The notes below the pieces were generated by a model. It did not search any database. It was not told the origin of the DNA and saw only the letters and a list, made by a program, of their open reading frames with translations. The position numbers and the translations under genes were made by a program. Positions 1 to 10,700 of a stretch of 64,000 nt of DNA are shown in pieces (the stretch's first letter is position 1; each line of letters begins with the position of its first letter). Origin of the DNA: Posidonia oceanica (Eukaryota; Streptophyta; Magnoliopsida; Alismatales; Posidoniaceae); contig JAZBRS010000075.1 in NCBI GenBank assembly GCA_037176725.1, positions 79,936,001-80,000,000 on the forward strand, written 5' to 3'.

Positions 1-451
1 CGTCGTCGCCTACACGTGCCGCCACCACCGGCTCCGTTATTGCCATCTGCGTCCTTCCATCGGCTGATCGGCCCTTCTCTCTCCGTCGGCCCAAAACCTT
101 CCTCCTCTTTCCTCCTTTCTGCCTACACGTTTCGCCACTGCCATCTGTGCCTTTCCGTCAGCTGATCAGCCCTTCCTCCTCTCTCCGCTGGCCTAGAACC
201 TTCCTCCTTCCTCTCCTTTCCTGCTGTTTGGTGGTGTCAGGCAGTCCAAGCCGTTCAGTGGCGTCGTTTGTCCCTTCCAACAGCTGTGCAGCCTTGTCGT
301 TGGTAGGGTCGATGTACTAGGCTGCCTTGTAATGTCGTAGGGTGGTTGTGTGCCCTATTCGTGCCTTCAAACCGTGTTTGGTCTGATTTTGTGTTGATTC
401 GTACCAGTTCAGACCTTGTGCTCATGTTTTTAGCCATTCCACGTGTTGACA

Positions 452-1020
452 ATGGCTTTTTCTTCCTCTTTCGGTGATGCGTGGCTTCATCATCTGAGTG
501 GTACGACAATAAAGTTAAATGGTCAAGAACTATCTCTTGTGGGCGAAGGTGTTTACTGTGTTTTTGGGAGCCCATCGCAAAGTGAAGCATATCACAATTG
601 ACTCTCCCTAGGTATCAGACTCTTAGACAGTATTGGGATGGTGTGGTGGTGGTCAAGTTTCTTTCTGGTCTATGTTCGGATGTTGCAACTCAGATTCATG
701 GTTATATCCGTGGTGCAGATATTGTTCCATCTTTGCCATCTACTTTTACTCGGGCCTTGCGTAATTCCACAGGCACATCGTCAAGTCCCTCAGATCAGTT
801 GGTTATGGTCACATCCATTAGAGATCGTGGTCATAGCTGGGGAGAGGTCACAGTTCAGGAGGAGGACGTGGTACTTGGAAGTGTAACTATTGTGGCTGTA
901 CTAACCATACGTCTGATCAATGTTGCGATAAGTTTGGTAGGCCAAAGTAGGCTCAAAATGTGACTATAGATATTGTAGAAGGGGAGTCAGTTGCTTCTGC
1001 TACTGTTCCAGTTTCACAAG
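452..1020 (+). pseudogene. Copia gag remnant of the outer element
   Basis: An ATG at 452 opens a peptide with DAWLHHLSGTTIKLNGQ, the N-terminal gag signature of Copia elements (normally ...LSGTNFLLWKLNGKNY...). The frame breaks near 600. A second frame from 598 carries further gag sequence (QYWDGVVVVKFLSGL..., LPSTFTRALR...). A stop and the loss of a recognisable zinc knuckle follow. The gag would bind and package element RNA. This copy cannot be translated as one protein. Confidence 0.7.
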
Positions 1021-1079
1021 CTTAATGTGAAAAGTTCCTCCAATATCAGAAGTCTACTGCCACTGCTTCCCATATTGTC

Positions 1080-1402
1080 AAAATGCCACGTTAGGTATTA
1101 ATACTTACCTAACCTCTAAGGACTATTCTTGGGTTATAGACTCTGGAGTCTCCACTCACATGTCAGGTACCCGTGACCTTTTCATATCCTTCAAACATTC
1201 GCCAAATGCTTCTTCTGTCTCCATTGTTGATGGTAGGTCTTGTCAAGTTACTGGTGAAGGGGTAGTTCATGCCTATTCTCGCTTACAACTTGATAATGTC
1301 ATTTATGTTCCAAATTTTTCTGTAAACTTGCTTTCCATTAGTGCCATCACCAAAGTTTTATTTTGTTATGTAACATTTTTTCCCTATCACTGTGCTTCTT
1401 AG
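1080..1402 (+). pseudogene. Copia aspartic protease remnant
   Basis: The reading around 1135-1165 gives WVIDSGVSTHMSGT, matching the Copia protease active-site box D-S-G-A-(S/T)-x-H-M with Ala changed to Val. Downstream, ...GEGVVHAYSRLQLDNVIYVPNFSVNLLSISAITK fits the conserved protease C-terminal region (L.NVLYVP.F..NLLSVS). The frame then ends at 1402, just before the nested Copia insertion at 1503. The protease would cut the Gag-Pol polyprotein. Confidence in family is high and in function nil. Confidence 0.8.
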
Positions 1403-1502
1403 GACCTAAGACGAAGAAGAGGATTGGTTTGAACCGTGAGTATGGTCGTGGCTAAGGGACTGGTGTTTTTTATTTCTTTGCAGGAGTCCTCTCTTTTATG
1501 GC

Positions 1503-1641
1503 TGTTAAAGTAATAAGATTCTTATATGGATCTAGTTATTATCTGTTTATTAGATTACTTGTAGGTTAAGTATGAGTTCTCCTATATATTGGAGATTGTA
1601 TTCCTTTGTTAAGACAATAATTTATAATTCTCTTTTACTCA
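1503..1641 (+). repeat. 5' LTR of nested Copia
   Basis: Starts TGTTAAAG and ends TTTACTCA. It is a direct repeat of 2908-3048 with a handful of substitutions and small indels. The PBS begins about 4 bases after its end. Confidence 0.88.
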
Positions 1642-1644
1642 ATA

Positions 1645-1657
1645 TGGTATCCAGAGC
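1645..1657 (+). promoter_or_regulatory. Primer-binding site of nested Copia
   Basis: The sequence matches TGGTATCAGAGC, the complement of the plant initiator methionine tRNA 3' end used by most Copia elements, with one inserted C. It lies directly after the LTR. Confidence 0.75.
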
Positions 1658-2050
1658 TTAGCTTCAAAAATACAAACCCTAACCCTAACCCACTTCTTCT
1701 TCCTCTTTGCCTCTTACCGCCGTCAAGCCTCTCTCCAGCAGTAGCTGCCTCTCCCACAGTCTACCGGCCCTTGTCCCCCCTCCGACAGCCTCCCACCACT
1801 CTGCCGGCCCTTCCTTTCCCTTTCGACGGCTCCTGCAGCCTTTGCTATTGGTTGGGATGAATCCATAGGCTGCCGTGTCTATTCTATGCATAGCTATATA
1901 CTCTATGGACACATTTGTGGTGTGTGTGTCCCTTTGTGTTGCCTGATTTGACGTGGTCAGATCGTGTTCGTTGTTTTTCCGGCTGTGATTCTCGTGATCT
2001 GACTTGATCAGGTATTGTTCTGCATCTGTGTGTACTCCGGCTCTTGTTCT

Positions 2051-2640
2051 ATGGATTCTTCTACATCCTCCAACCATCAAGATATGTGGATTCGTCATTT
2101 GAGTGGTACTTTTGTAAAGTTGAATGGTAAAAATTATCTCCTTTGGTCTAAATCCTTTCAAGTATTCCATGGTGCATATCAAAAAATCTGACATGTTACT
2201 CATGATCCTCTTTACATCAAAGATTTGTCTTATGATGAATGATTGTGGGGTGATTACCTCTCTCGTGAATAGTATGGAAGACATAGGGAGGTACAAACGA
2301 TTGGTTGGGAAGCTGATATATCTTACCGTGATACGACCAGATTGATTCACAAATCTTTGATATGTCACTTTTGTAGTTGGGTTAATTAGTCAGTTTATAC
2401 ACAAACCCAGATTGATTCATTGGAAAGTTTCCTTGCACATATTGGCTTACATGAAAGGTGCTCGAGGTGGGGGCTTCCTCTACAGGTGTAATGGACATGC
2501 AAAAGTTATTGGATACTCAGGTTATGTTGGGGACAGAGGAGGAAATCTAGTCACATTGAGAAGCAAAAAGGAAAACGTAGTATCCTGGAGCTATGGGCCA
2601 TACAGCTTGTGAGATAATATGGATTAAAATCTTTTTGACA
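2051..2640 (+). pseudogene. Gag N-terminus fused to RT/RNase H remnant (nested Copia)
   Basis: An ATG at 2051 begins a Copia gag N-terminus with IRHLSGTFVKLNGKNYLLW and SKSFQVF. After about 2180 the sequence jumps, out of frame, to the far end of pol: EDIGRYKRLVGKLIYLT at about 2275, then ISQFIHKPRLIHWKVSLHI and LAYMKGARGGGFLY up to about 2530. That is the RT-RNase H junction of Copia. RNase H continues to about 2860 in broken frames (YCDNQ, then remnants of the conserved C-terminal block). This is a non-autonomous deletion derivative. Confidence 0.75.
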
Positions 2641-2907
2641 AAGATTTGGTTTCCTCTAGATGAGCCCATGCCTACGTATTGTGACAATCAAGTTGTATTT
2701 ATATAGCTAGTAATCCTGTATTTCATGAGAGAACCAAACATATCGAGGTGTATTGTCACTTTGTAAGAAATGCAGTTCTCAGTGGATAGATCATAATTCC
2801 TTATGCATCTTCTTCTACTCAACTTACGGATGTGTTTACTAAATCAGTGCCCTCTAGTTACTACTAGTCTATGTGTAACAAGCTGAGCATGCCAGCTTGA
2901 GGGAGAG

Positions 2908-3048
2908 TATTAAAGTAATAGGATCCTTCTATAGACTAGTTATTATCTGTTTATTAGATTACTTATAGGTTAAGTATAGGTTCTCCTATATGTAGGAGGA
3001 GATTGTATTCCTTTGTTAAGACAATAATTCATAATTCTCTTTTACTCA
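2908..3048 (+). repeat. 3' LTR of nested Copia
   Basis: A direct repeat of 1503-1641. The first dinucleotide is TA rather than TG, and the end TTTACTCA is the same. It is preceded by the purine tract GAGGGAGAG, the presumed polypurine tract. Confidence 0.87.
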
Positions 3049-3053
3049 ATGGT

Positions 3054-3280
3054 GGCATTATCGACTAGGTCATCTATCTCATCGGAAGCTTCAACAAGCA
3101 CTGTCATGGTTATCTGTCGAGTCTTTTGAGTGTAAGTCATGTCACTTAGGTAAGTATCATTGTTCTACCTATCATCATATTTCCAGTTTTGTCAGTGAGT
3201 GTCCTTTTAAGCTAATCCATTATGATATTTAGGGTCCAACTTGTATTCCGTTTGTGTCACGTTTTAGGTATTATATTGTC
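3054..3280 (+). pseudogene. Outer Copia GAG-pre-integrase and integrase start
   Basis: Directly after the nested element the outer frame resumes as WHYRLGHLSH, the conserved GAG-pre-integrase box. HC..C-type zinc-binding residues follow (FECKSCHLGKYH, about 3125-3170), then HYDI-stop-GPTCIPFVSRFRYYIV, the start of the integrase core (usual form DVWGP...SGFRYYV). One stop replaces the Trp of the DxWGP box. The frame is lost where the GC-rich insertion begins. Confidence 0.8.
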
Positions 3281-3291
3281 AGAATTATGCG

Positions 3292-3853
3292 TGTGTAGGC
3301 ACATAAAATCCTGACCGTAGAAACAATTCAACGGCCACGATTAAAGCAAGAACATGTGTTTTCTTACGATTTCTTCCAGGATCTTCCTCCTCACCCCGTT
3401 TTCATCCGGCGATTTCTTCCGGGATCTTCCGTTGCCCCGCACGATCCTCCCCTTTTCCCTTTCTCCCCGCCGTCGCCACTACCTCCCCTCCTTCTTTCTC
3501 CCGCTGCTGCTGCCACCTCCCCTCCCTCCTCCTCCCATTGCCGTCACTGTCGCCGACCTCTCCCCGCCTCCTTCCTCCTCTCGTTGTCACCATCGTCGCC
3601 TCCCCGCCCCTCCCTATGCACTCATCTTTCTCCTCCTTTGGCACCTTCATCCTCCTCCTCCTCGTCGCCTTCCCAGTGTATCGCGTTGCCTACTTCCTCC
3701 GCAACCGTCGCCATTGCTCCTCTTCCCCCTCCGCTGCCTCCTCGCTTACGTCATCGTCGCCCCTCCTCCCCATCCCTCCCCCTGAGCCGTTGGATGTATC
3801 CAATGGTGGAACTTATGCACCTACAGGGATTCTTCCTTACAGGTGGCTACACA
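3292..3853. other. GC-rich insertion in the Copia integrase, possible small DNA element
   Basis: Copia integrase sequence stops after ...FRYYIV near 3279 and resumes with YYFVDDYSR near 3866. Between them lies a C+T-rich, GC-rich stretch with no Copia similarity. Its ends carry an imperfect 11-bp inverted repeat, TGTGTAGGCAC at 3292-3302 and GTGGCTACACA at 3843-3853, 10 of 11 matched. The inside begins with a motif like those upstream of plant genes (GACCGTAGAAACAATTCAAC) and looks like a captured 5' gene region. Long Ser/Pro-rich reading frames occur in all frames and are composition artefacts. No clear TSD is visible. Confidence 0.4.
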
Positions 3854-3854
3854 A

Positions 3855-4490
3855 AAAATGCCTTGTTATATTATTTTGTGGATGATTACTCTCGTATATC
3901 TTGGGTGTATTTGTTAAAAGACCGGTTTCATGTACCCGAAGTAATCATAAAGTTTTTCTTTGAAATAAAAACTCAATTTTCTACTTCTCCCAAGATATTT
4001 CGTACGGATAATGCTCTTGAGTTTGCTCAAAATGATATAGTTGTTCTTTGTTCATCTTTGGGAATTCTTCACCAAACATCGTGTCCTCGTACATCTCAGC
4101 AAAGTGATGTGGCTGAAAGAAAATATCGACATGTTCTTAATGTCACTAGTGCTATTATGCTTTAGATGTCTGTTCCAAAATATTTGTGGTCAGATGCTAT
4201 TCTTACTGTGTCCTATCTCATTAATAGGATGTTTTCTTTTGTTCTGTTTGGTGATATTCTTTTTCGGCAGTTGTGTTCTCGTTATACCTTGTTTCATTTT
4301 TCACCTCGTGTTTTTGGTTGTGTTTGTTATGTCTAGAATCTCTCCCTTGGACTTGACAAATTATCTCTTCGTTCTGTCAAGTGTGTGTTTGTGGGATATT
4401 TTAGGACCCAAAAGGAATATTGCTGTTGCAATCCTATGAAACGTCAGTGTCTTGTATAAGCTGATGTTACCTTTTTTATTCCATCCCATT
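3855..4490 (+). pseudogene. Outer Copia integrase core and C-terminus
   Basis: The reading YYFVDDYSRISWVYLLKDR, then IFRTDNALEF, then SCPRTSQQSDVAERKYRHVL gives the D, D and E positions of the retroviral-type integrase core in Copia context. After a stop at about 4165 the same frame continues with MSVPKYLWSDAILTVSYLIN and FGCVCYV, the usual integrase C-terminal boxes, ending near 4490. The enzyme would insert element cDNA into the genome. Several stops make this copy inactive. Confidence 0.85.
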
Positions 4491-4499
4491 TTCTAGTTC

Positions 4500-5560
4500 G
4501 TCTCTTACAAATCCATCGGTCATGATTCCTCTTCCTTCATCGGTAGATATCGTTCAGATTGAGAGTGTTGTCAATGTTCCTACTATTACTGTTGATTGTC
4601 CCTTGAAGGCTTATACTCGTCGCCCCAAGGAGCCTCGATCAACGGTTATGCTTGCACCTTCCTCCTCCTCGGCTGACGGTTCTTTACCCGCTGATCTCGA
4701 TATGCTTATTACCCTTCGTCGTGGTAAGAGATCTAGTACTGCACATTCTATTTTCAATTTGTTTCATATGATAGACTTCACCCTTCCTTCCGTTAGTTTG
4801 CCATTTTCCATTTCTTCTGAGTCTATTCCTTGGAACTACAAGAAGGCTATTCTTCTACTACAATGGAAAGCTGCTATGTTTTGAAGAAATGCAAGCACTT
4901 ATATCATGTAGCACATGGACTTTAGTTTCTAGAACTTGTCACCTGTGGTTGGTTACAGATGGGTTTACACTATCAAATATAAACCCAATAGGTCTGTGGA
5001 CAGGTACAAAGCTCGGTCGGTTGCTCGTGGGTTCACTCAGACTTTTGGTGTGGATTATGCTGAGATCTTTTCACTTGTAGCCAGATTGAGCTCTATTTGT
5101 GTTCTACTATCTGTTGTCGTCAATCAGTCATGGGATCTTCATCAGTTGGATGTTCGAAATGCTTTTCTCTATGGTGATCTGTAGGAGATAGTTCTTATGG
5201 AGCAACCTTTAGGATATGTTGCTCAAAGAGAAAGCAAGGTCTGTCACCTTAGGAAGCTTATCTATGGTCTCAAATAGAGTTCACGAGTATGGTTTGAAAA
5301 GTTTAGCAGTAGTGTTATTCTTGCTGTGTATGTTGATGATATCATTTTAACTGGGAGTGACATAGCAAGGATTGTAGAAACCAAGAAGCATCTAAGAAAG
5401 CATTTTGTTACAAAGGATATGGGACGTCTCTGGTATTTTCTTGGGATAGAATTTGCTTATGGCACAATAAAGTTGAGCTATCTTAGAGAAAATATGTTCT
5501 TGATTTACTTTAGGAAAATGACTTGTTGGGATGCAAGCCAGAGTCAACACCTATTGATCA
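4500..5560 (+). pseudogene. Outer Copia reverse transcriptase (RVT_2)
   Basis: The linker region RRGKRSS... leads into RT. In one frame from about 4936: VGYRWVYTIKYKPNRSVDRY, KARSVARGFTQTFGVDYAEI and WDLHQLDVRNAFLYGDL, which are conserved RVT_2 blocks. The catalytic box YVDD lies at about 5329-5340 (AVYVDDIILTGSD), followed by MGRLWYFLGIEFAY. Stops at about 5184 and 5278 and an upstream frameshift near 4930 disable it. Confidence 0.87.
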
Positions 5561-5585
5561 GTAATGTATATTATAGTTACTCGTC

Positions 5586-6160
5586 CTAATATCTCATATG
5601 CTGTAGGATTACTGAGTCAGTTCATGCATGAACCTCGATTGGTTCATTGGAGAGGTGTCTTTCGTGTGTTGGCCTACATCAAAGGAGCACTTAGAAGGGG
5701 ACTGATATATAAGAAACATGGTCATTTATAGCTTATCCAGACTCCAGTTATGCAGGTGACAAGGGAGGTAGGAAGTTTATATCTGGTTATTGTACTTATG
5801 TGGAAGGAAATATGGTGACTTAGAGAAGTAAAAGCAAAGTGTGGTTTCTCGGTCCAGTGTAGAGGTAGACTACAGATCTATGGCACAAACTGTATGTGAG
5901 ATGATTTGGCTCTCTTCATAGTTAAGTGAACTTGGGTTCTCAACTATCCCAATGCGTTGTCATAAATAAGCTGCAATATTTATTACTAGTAATCCTGTGT
6001 TCCATGAAAGAATAAAGTACATTGAAGTTGACTGCTACTATGTACGAGATTTAGTGATGAAAGGAGTTATCTCTACACCATGTACACCATCGTCTAATCA
6101 GATATCTTCACAAAGGGCCTTGCAACAATTATCTTTAAGTCTCTTTGTAACAAGTTGGAT
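5586..6160 (+). pseudogene. Outer Copia RNase H remnant
   Basis: The frames give TRPNISYAVGLLSQFMHEPR and LVHWRGVFRVLAYIKGALRR, the RT-RNase H boundary. After several breaks the C-terminal block homologous to [20 protein letters not shown] follows (5985-6050). Stops are frequent. The RNase H would degrade the RNA of the RNA-DNA hybrid during reverse transcription. Confidence 0.75.
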
Positions 6161-6182
6161 TTGTGTACTTGAGAGGGAGTAT

Positions 6183-6326
6183 TGGTGATATTATTTAGTG
6201 GTAGAAATGGATTTTAGGCTACATGGATAAATGCGTATCCATTTACTCTAGGTTTATGATATCATGTATATATATCCTTGTAAACTCTTTTATAAGCTAA
6301 TCTAATCTTGTTTTTTACCTCTAACA
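6183..6326 (+). repeat. 3' LTR of the outer Copia (short)
   Basis: After the RNase H remnant comes a polypurine tract (GAGAGGGAG, 6171-6179) and then an AT-rich segment starting TGGTGATATT with a plant LTR promoter-like TATATATAT stretch, ending CTCTAACA. It is about 145 bp, the same size class as the nested Copia LTR. The matching 5' LTR would be upstream of position 1, so the exact borders are inferred. Confidence 0.55.
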
Positions 6327-7798
6327 TCCGCCTTAATAATTGAGAGCCTGGTGGGAGCTCTAGTAAAATAGTGAATCTTAGGTTTCTTATATAGTTATAC
6401 TATAATACTTGGATGGTTGCTGAAGTAATTCTTCCTGAAATACTTGGTACCTATCGCTATCATAATTCTTGATGTCATTTTAATTGTCATTGTAGAGGAA
6501 ATTTGCTTTAACGATCACAAAATGTTTAAAACTCAAAGCTCTCTAATTTTATTTTTGCTCAGTAATGCTCTGAATTTTTGAAACTCGTTGTTATTGTTGC
6601 ATGCTTCTCTCTCATTAATGTGTCGTTTCATTTGTTCAATTACTTTGTACACGTGCATACTTATTCTGGAAATATGGAGCATGCATATAAGAAATAACAC
6701 TTGAAACTTTCCAATTGTTGTTGATGCAAAGGTATTTGTTTTCACTGTGGTGTTCCTTATCACTTCAGATGTTTGATAATGGAAGATAAAATAGTCAGAT
6801 GTTAGAATTACTCTTACTGAAGTTGGACTTCTCAAGAAATTTGAGGGGATTGCACGACGGCTTACATTCCTACATTCAGTTCATACTAAGGTTGAAGATT
6901 GAGATATTGAAGGAACAGTGAAGACTAAGATGAACAGAATTGTGAATTCATGAACATATATGATTAGAACTCTTGAGTTTCAGTAAGGAATTCCACATGT
7001 ACCATTTATTTTCCCTCTCTTTTGTGCTCTCAACTCATTCTATGACTTGTGAGGAAGATGTTCTGATTTGGACTTCAAAAATATAATTGGTACGTGTTAA
7101 TACTTTAACAATGAATGGAATTCTTTCACTTTGTTACACAAATTTTATTTCCTCTATACTATTTGAGGATCTGACCACTCTGAAATCTAATGTATTACCA
7201 ATCTTGTAGCCTACTTCAAATGGAGCAAATCATTGCTATACTATTTTAGTTATGCCACTATGAAGAATGGATCACTTGATGCCTGGCTAGTATTGTTTAA
7301 GCAGTCCAATGGCTGCATTCTCGAATTCATTTCTACTGGTGGAAATCTTGAGGGGTTATTCTTTGTGCCTTATTTCTTGATAATTTTCTTGATCTATACA
7401 TCTTTTCTTTTGCTGTTTTAGGTGGTGATATTTGTGAACTGCAGCTCACAAGAAATCTCCGTTCAGTATTCATCAGAATCCACGTGAATAGAATTTTTTT
7501 CTTGTTAGTTTTTTTCATCCTGCAGAAATTTCTCTAGTTTCATCAGATATTGTTCATTCATACTGCAGCCACCCTATGACAACAAGAAGCCAGCTGCTTT
7601 CTACTAATTGACGCTGTTTGTAAATTTTATTGTTCTTATTTCGTCTAAACTCAAAATCTCTTCTTGGAAGAGCTCGATATACGTACTTTGCTTGTTACAT
7701 ACTGTTAGATTGAACTAACATTTGGGCAGGCATCTGCTTTGCCCGGACAACATACGAGGAAACATCCTACTTCCTACATGCCACAAAGATCTGCATCG
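6327..7798. other. Intergenic segment between the Copia and the transporter 3' end
   Basis: AT-rich DNA without a recognisable gene. One stretch at about 6806-6900 reads openly on + (LTEVGLLKKFEGIARR, LTFLHSVHTKVED) and another at 7215-7360 (YYFSYATMKNGSLDAWLVLF). Both could be old exons of a broken gene, but I recognise neither. The 3' UTR and polyadenylation region of the minus-strand transporter should lie in the last few hundred bases before 7799. Confidence 0.4.
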
Positions 7799-10700
7799 TC
7801 AGGGCTGCTCCTTAAAAGTTGACGAAACAGCAGCAACGGCTTCAGCAACTGTCATGTAGAGACCACTTGATCCGAACATCTCCAGCACCTCTGATCGGTA
7901 GAGTTTGTCTATTACTTCTCCTGATGGGTTTGCCAGGACAATCTACTTTCCAGCAAATGATAAATACAAGTGGAAAAGCAAGAATTCAGTAGGAATTCTG
8001 TTAAGCAGCGAGTTATTGAGTAATGGAAATTTTCTCACCTGGAGTGTTCTCTTCTCCAATGTCTTCTTCAGCTCTGTCAGTGCTTCTATGCCACTGGTAT
8101 CAATAGCTGTCACAGCTGAAATCAAGAGGTTGGAATTACATATTTTTGCATCCTAGAGCACCATGAATTTTGCTGCGGAAAGTCATACATCACAGCTCTT
8201 AAAATTTTGCTTACCGGCCAAGTCAAGAATGATACATTTTATGTCCTTATCTTTCATCCTCGTCGCTCGTTCTTCCTCTTCACGAACCCATCTCAGGACC
8301 CTATTGTTATCATGTTTAGCATGAGATTGACACATAGATATAGAGCTTACAATAACAATCACTTGATAGATTTTCTTTTAACCACCAACCTTTCTTGGAG
8401 ATACATGGAATTTGCAAAATAGATTGGAGACTCGATGCCAATGATGAGGAAGGATGGCACCCTGCAAGCCTCACGGTAATGGCCGAGATTCTGATAGCAT
8501 TGTGTTGCTGGTATGTTCCCCATTATCACAGTGTTGGGCCTTGTCACATGTATGAAGATTTTGAGAACAGAGATGCCCACCTAAAATAATGCTCCAGAGA
8601 CTGCATGGTCAGATCTTTATTAAACGAGGAAAGGAACGAAGAGAAGGTTCTTAGACCAGAATGCTTACAGCAATTAATAGTCCCGATTGCACTGAGATGA
8701 AGAGGACTCCAAAGAAAGCACTGACACAGGCAAGGAAATCAAACTGATCGACCTTCCATAATCGAATTATTGCATTGTAGTCAATGAGCCCAATGACGGC
8801 CGTTATGATTATCGCCGATAAGATGAGGATAGGAGTACAATAAAACAGTGGCATGAGGAACAACATTGTCACAAGAACAGCGGCAGCCATAACTATATTT
8901 GACACTGCGGTTTTTGATCCTGCATTGTAGTTTATCGCTGATCGAGAAAATGATCCTGTAAAAATAGATAATGAAGAATTAAAGTAGGCAATCATCTTAA
9001 TTTTCCATGACATGATCGTAGAATTACGTATTGTCATTCATCAAGTCTACTTGTCATGTAGGACGGTAGGATATGTACCTGTGGTAACATAGCAGGAAGT
9101 GCAAGAACCGGCCATGTTCATTAGGCCGATGGCCATCATTTCTTTGTTGCCATCAATTTGATAATTTTTTAGAGTAGCAAAGGTCCTTCCAACAGCAATT
9201 CCTTCCTATGACATTAAAGGACATGATTTTCATTCATCTTTAGCTTTTTACAAGTGAAAAATCCACACAAAAAAAGGAAAAATGATTAAAGTTTATATGC
9301 ATATCAATTTTGGATACAAAAAACACATAAAAATAATTTTTAAAATAACTAAAATATAAAAAATTATACAACTTCATGAGAATATTTCAGATTCTAAAAT
9401 GTAATACAAAGTACAAAAATAAAGTATTAGCTTTCATGAGATTGTTGTTTGCGTGAGATTAACTGTCATTTATAAGTTTCTTGTTTAACTTTTATCTCTA
9501 ATTTAATTTATTGTCATACCACTTGTCTAATATCATTCTATCTAATCCTCGATCTAGACTATATATAAGAAATAAATATTGCATTTTTTTAAAATCATGA
9601 AATTAAAAAATTTTAAAAATAAAAGTGTTAACAATAGTTGAGTACTTTATATGCTAACATATTTATGTTTGTTTGGATATCATAGGAAAACACGAAGTAA
9701 GAATATTTCATACATAAAAATATTGAAAAAAATTGTAGAACTTGGTTTTTATTAAAAAACAATCTATTAACATTTATAACGGTTTTATAAACATGGATCC
9801 AAAAAATACACATCAACAAGTGAATGTTTCCTTATGGGAAGAAAAAGAGAAATTCTAAGCAATCCATAATTTACAAAAAAGGAAGAGCAAACATTAAGAT
9901 ATGAAATTTTTATTTTTTTATGTTCTTTATAAATAAAATTTAGAATAGTAAAATTTTAATTTAATGATTGTGATCTAAAGAAAAATTATAAATCATAAAT
10001 ATGCATATATATATATAATGTGATTGAGAAAAAAAAAATACGATTTTAATATTTATTACAAAATATTTTATAAATATAAAATGACCAAGTATACAAAAAG
10101 TCTTTTTAATAAGATATAAAAAAACAATATACATTAAAAAGGATAAATTATTTGACTCGTTCAAAAATTTTCCTTTTGTTATTTATTTAACGAGAGACGT
10201 TGATGAATAAGGGAAATTAGAAAACATTCATCATTAAAAAAGAAAAACATTCTCTCTCTCATTCTTTCTATAGTTTTTTGATTTATAAAAGTCATGGATG
10301 AAAGTTTTCTACCTATTCATATACATATAAAGCAAGACAGACGATAGAGAAAAATTATGAAACAATATAACTAAAAGAATAAAAGGAAAAATCTTCTCTC
10401 TATCTCTCTTTAATTTTATAATTTATGGAAAACAATAGATGAAAGTTTTTCACAAAGAGAGAGAGAGAGAAAGAGAAAGTTGTAGGATAGAGTGAAGGAA
10501 AATTAGAAATAATTAATAGAATAAAAGGAAGAATTTAAGAAAGTCAAATATAATGGAGGAATTCAAAATTTGAAAAATTAATAAATAAATTCAAAAAAAC
10601 ATGAATGCAGAGGAAAACTCCTTCCTTGTCTCTCCTTGTTTTGAGAAAACACGATCTCACTTAGTATAATAGAAAGGAGTAAGATTAGTATAATAGTAAG

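Larger units (their letters stand above)
1503..3048 (+). mobile_element. Nested, internally deleted Copia element with both LTRs
   Basis: Two near-identical direct repeats of about 140 bp (1503-1641 and 2908-3048) flank 1.27 kb. A tRNA-iMet-type primer-binding site (TGGTATC then CAGAGC, one extra C) follows the left repeat, and a purine-rich tract ending GAGGGAGAG precedes the right one. The inside is a gag N-terminus (HLSGTFVKLNGKNYLLWSK, about 2093-2150) joined to the C-terminal RT and RNase H, so protease, integrase and most of RT are deleted. Flanks ATGGC (1498-1502) and ATGGT (3049-3053) are an imperfect 5-bp TSD. Removing the element rejoins the outer GAG-pre-integrase motif (WHYRLGHLSH). 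Confidence 0.88.
1..6326 (+). mobile_element. Decayed Ty1/Copia LTR retrotransposon, 5' end outside the window
   Basis: Reading along the + strand gives Copia modules in canonical order: gag start near 452, aspartic protease near 1135, GAG-pre-integrase and integrase, reverse transcriptase, RNase H, a purine-rich PPT and a 3' LTR ending near 6326. Stops and frameshifts break every module, so the element is dead. The first roughly 450 bases are GC-rich untranslated leader between the missing 5' LTR and gag. Two insertions interrupt it: a smaller Copia element at 1503-3048 and a GC-rich segment at about 3292-3853. The domain order protease-integrase-RT-RNase H separates Copia from Gypsy. Confidence 0.88.

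Noticed and set aside
1672..1692. CCCTAA-type telomere-like repeats
   Set aside because: Only about two and a half copies, inside a Copia leader; too short for an interstitial telomere array.
3354..3885. Several overlapping Ser/Pro/Leu-rich reading frames
   Set aside because: All frames of a CT-rich segment are open with the same bias; there is no domain and no codon signal.
8651..9037. A separate 128-residue membrane protein gene
   Set aside because: It is exon 9 of the sulfate transporter with read-through into both introns; splice sites at 8955 and 8669 define the real exon.
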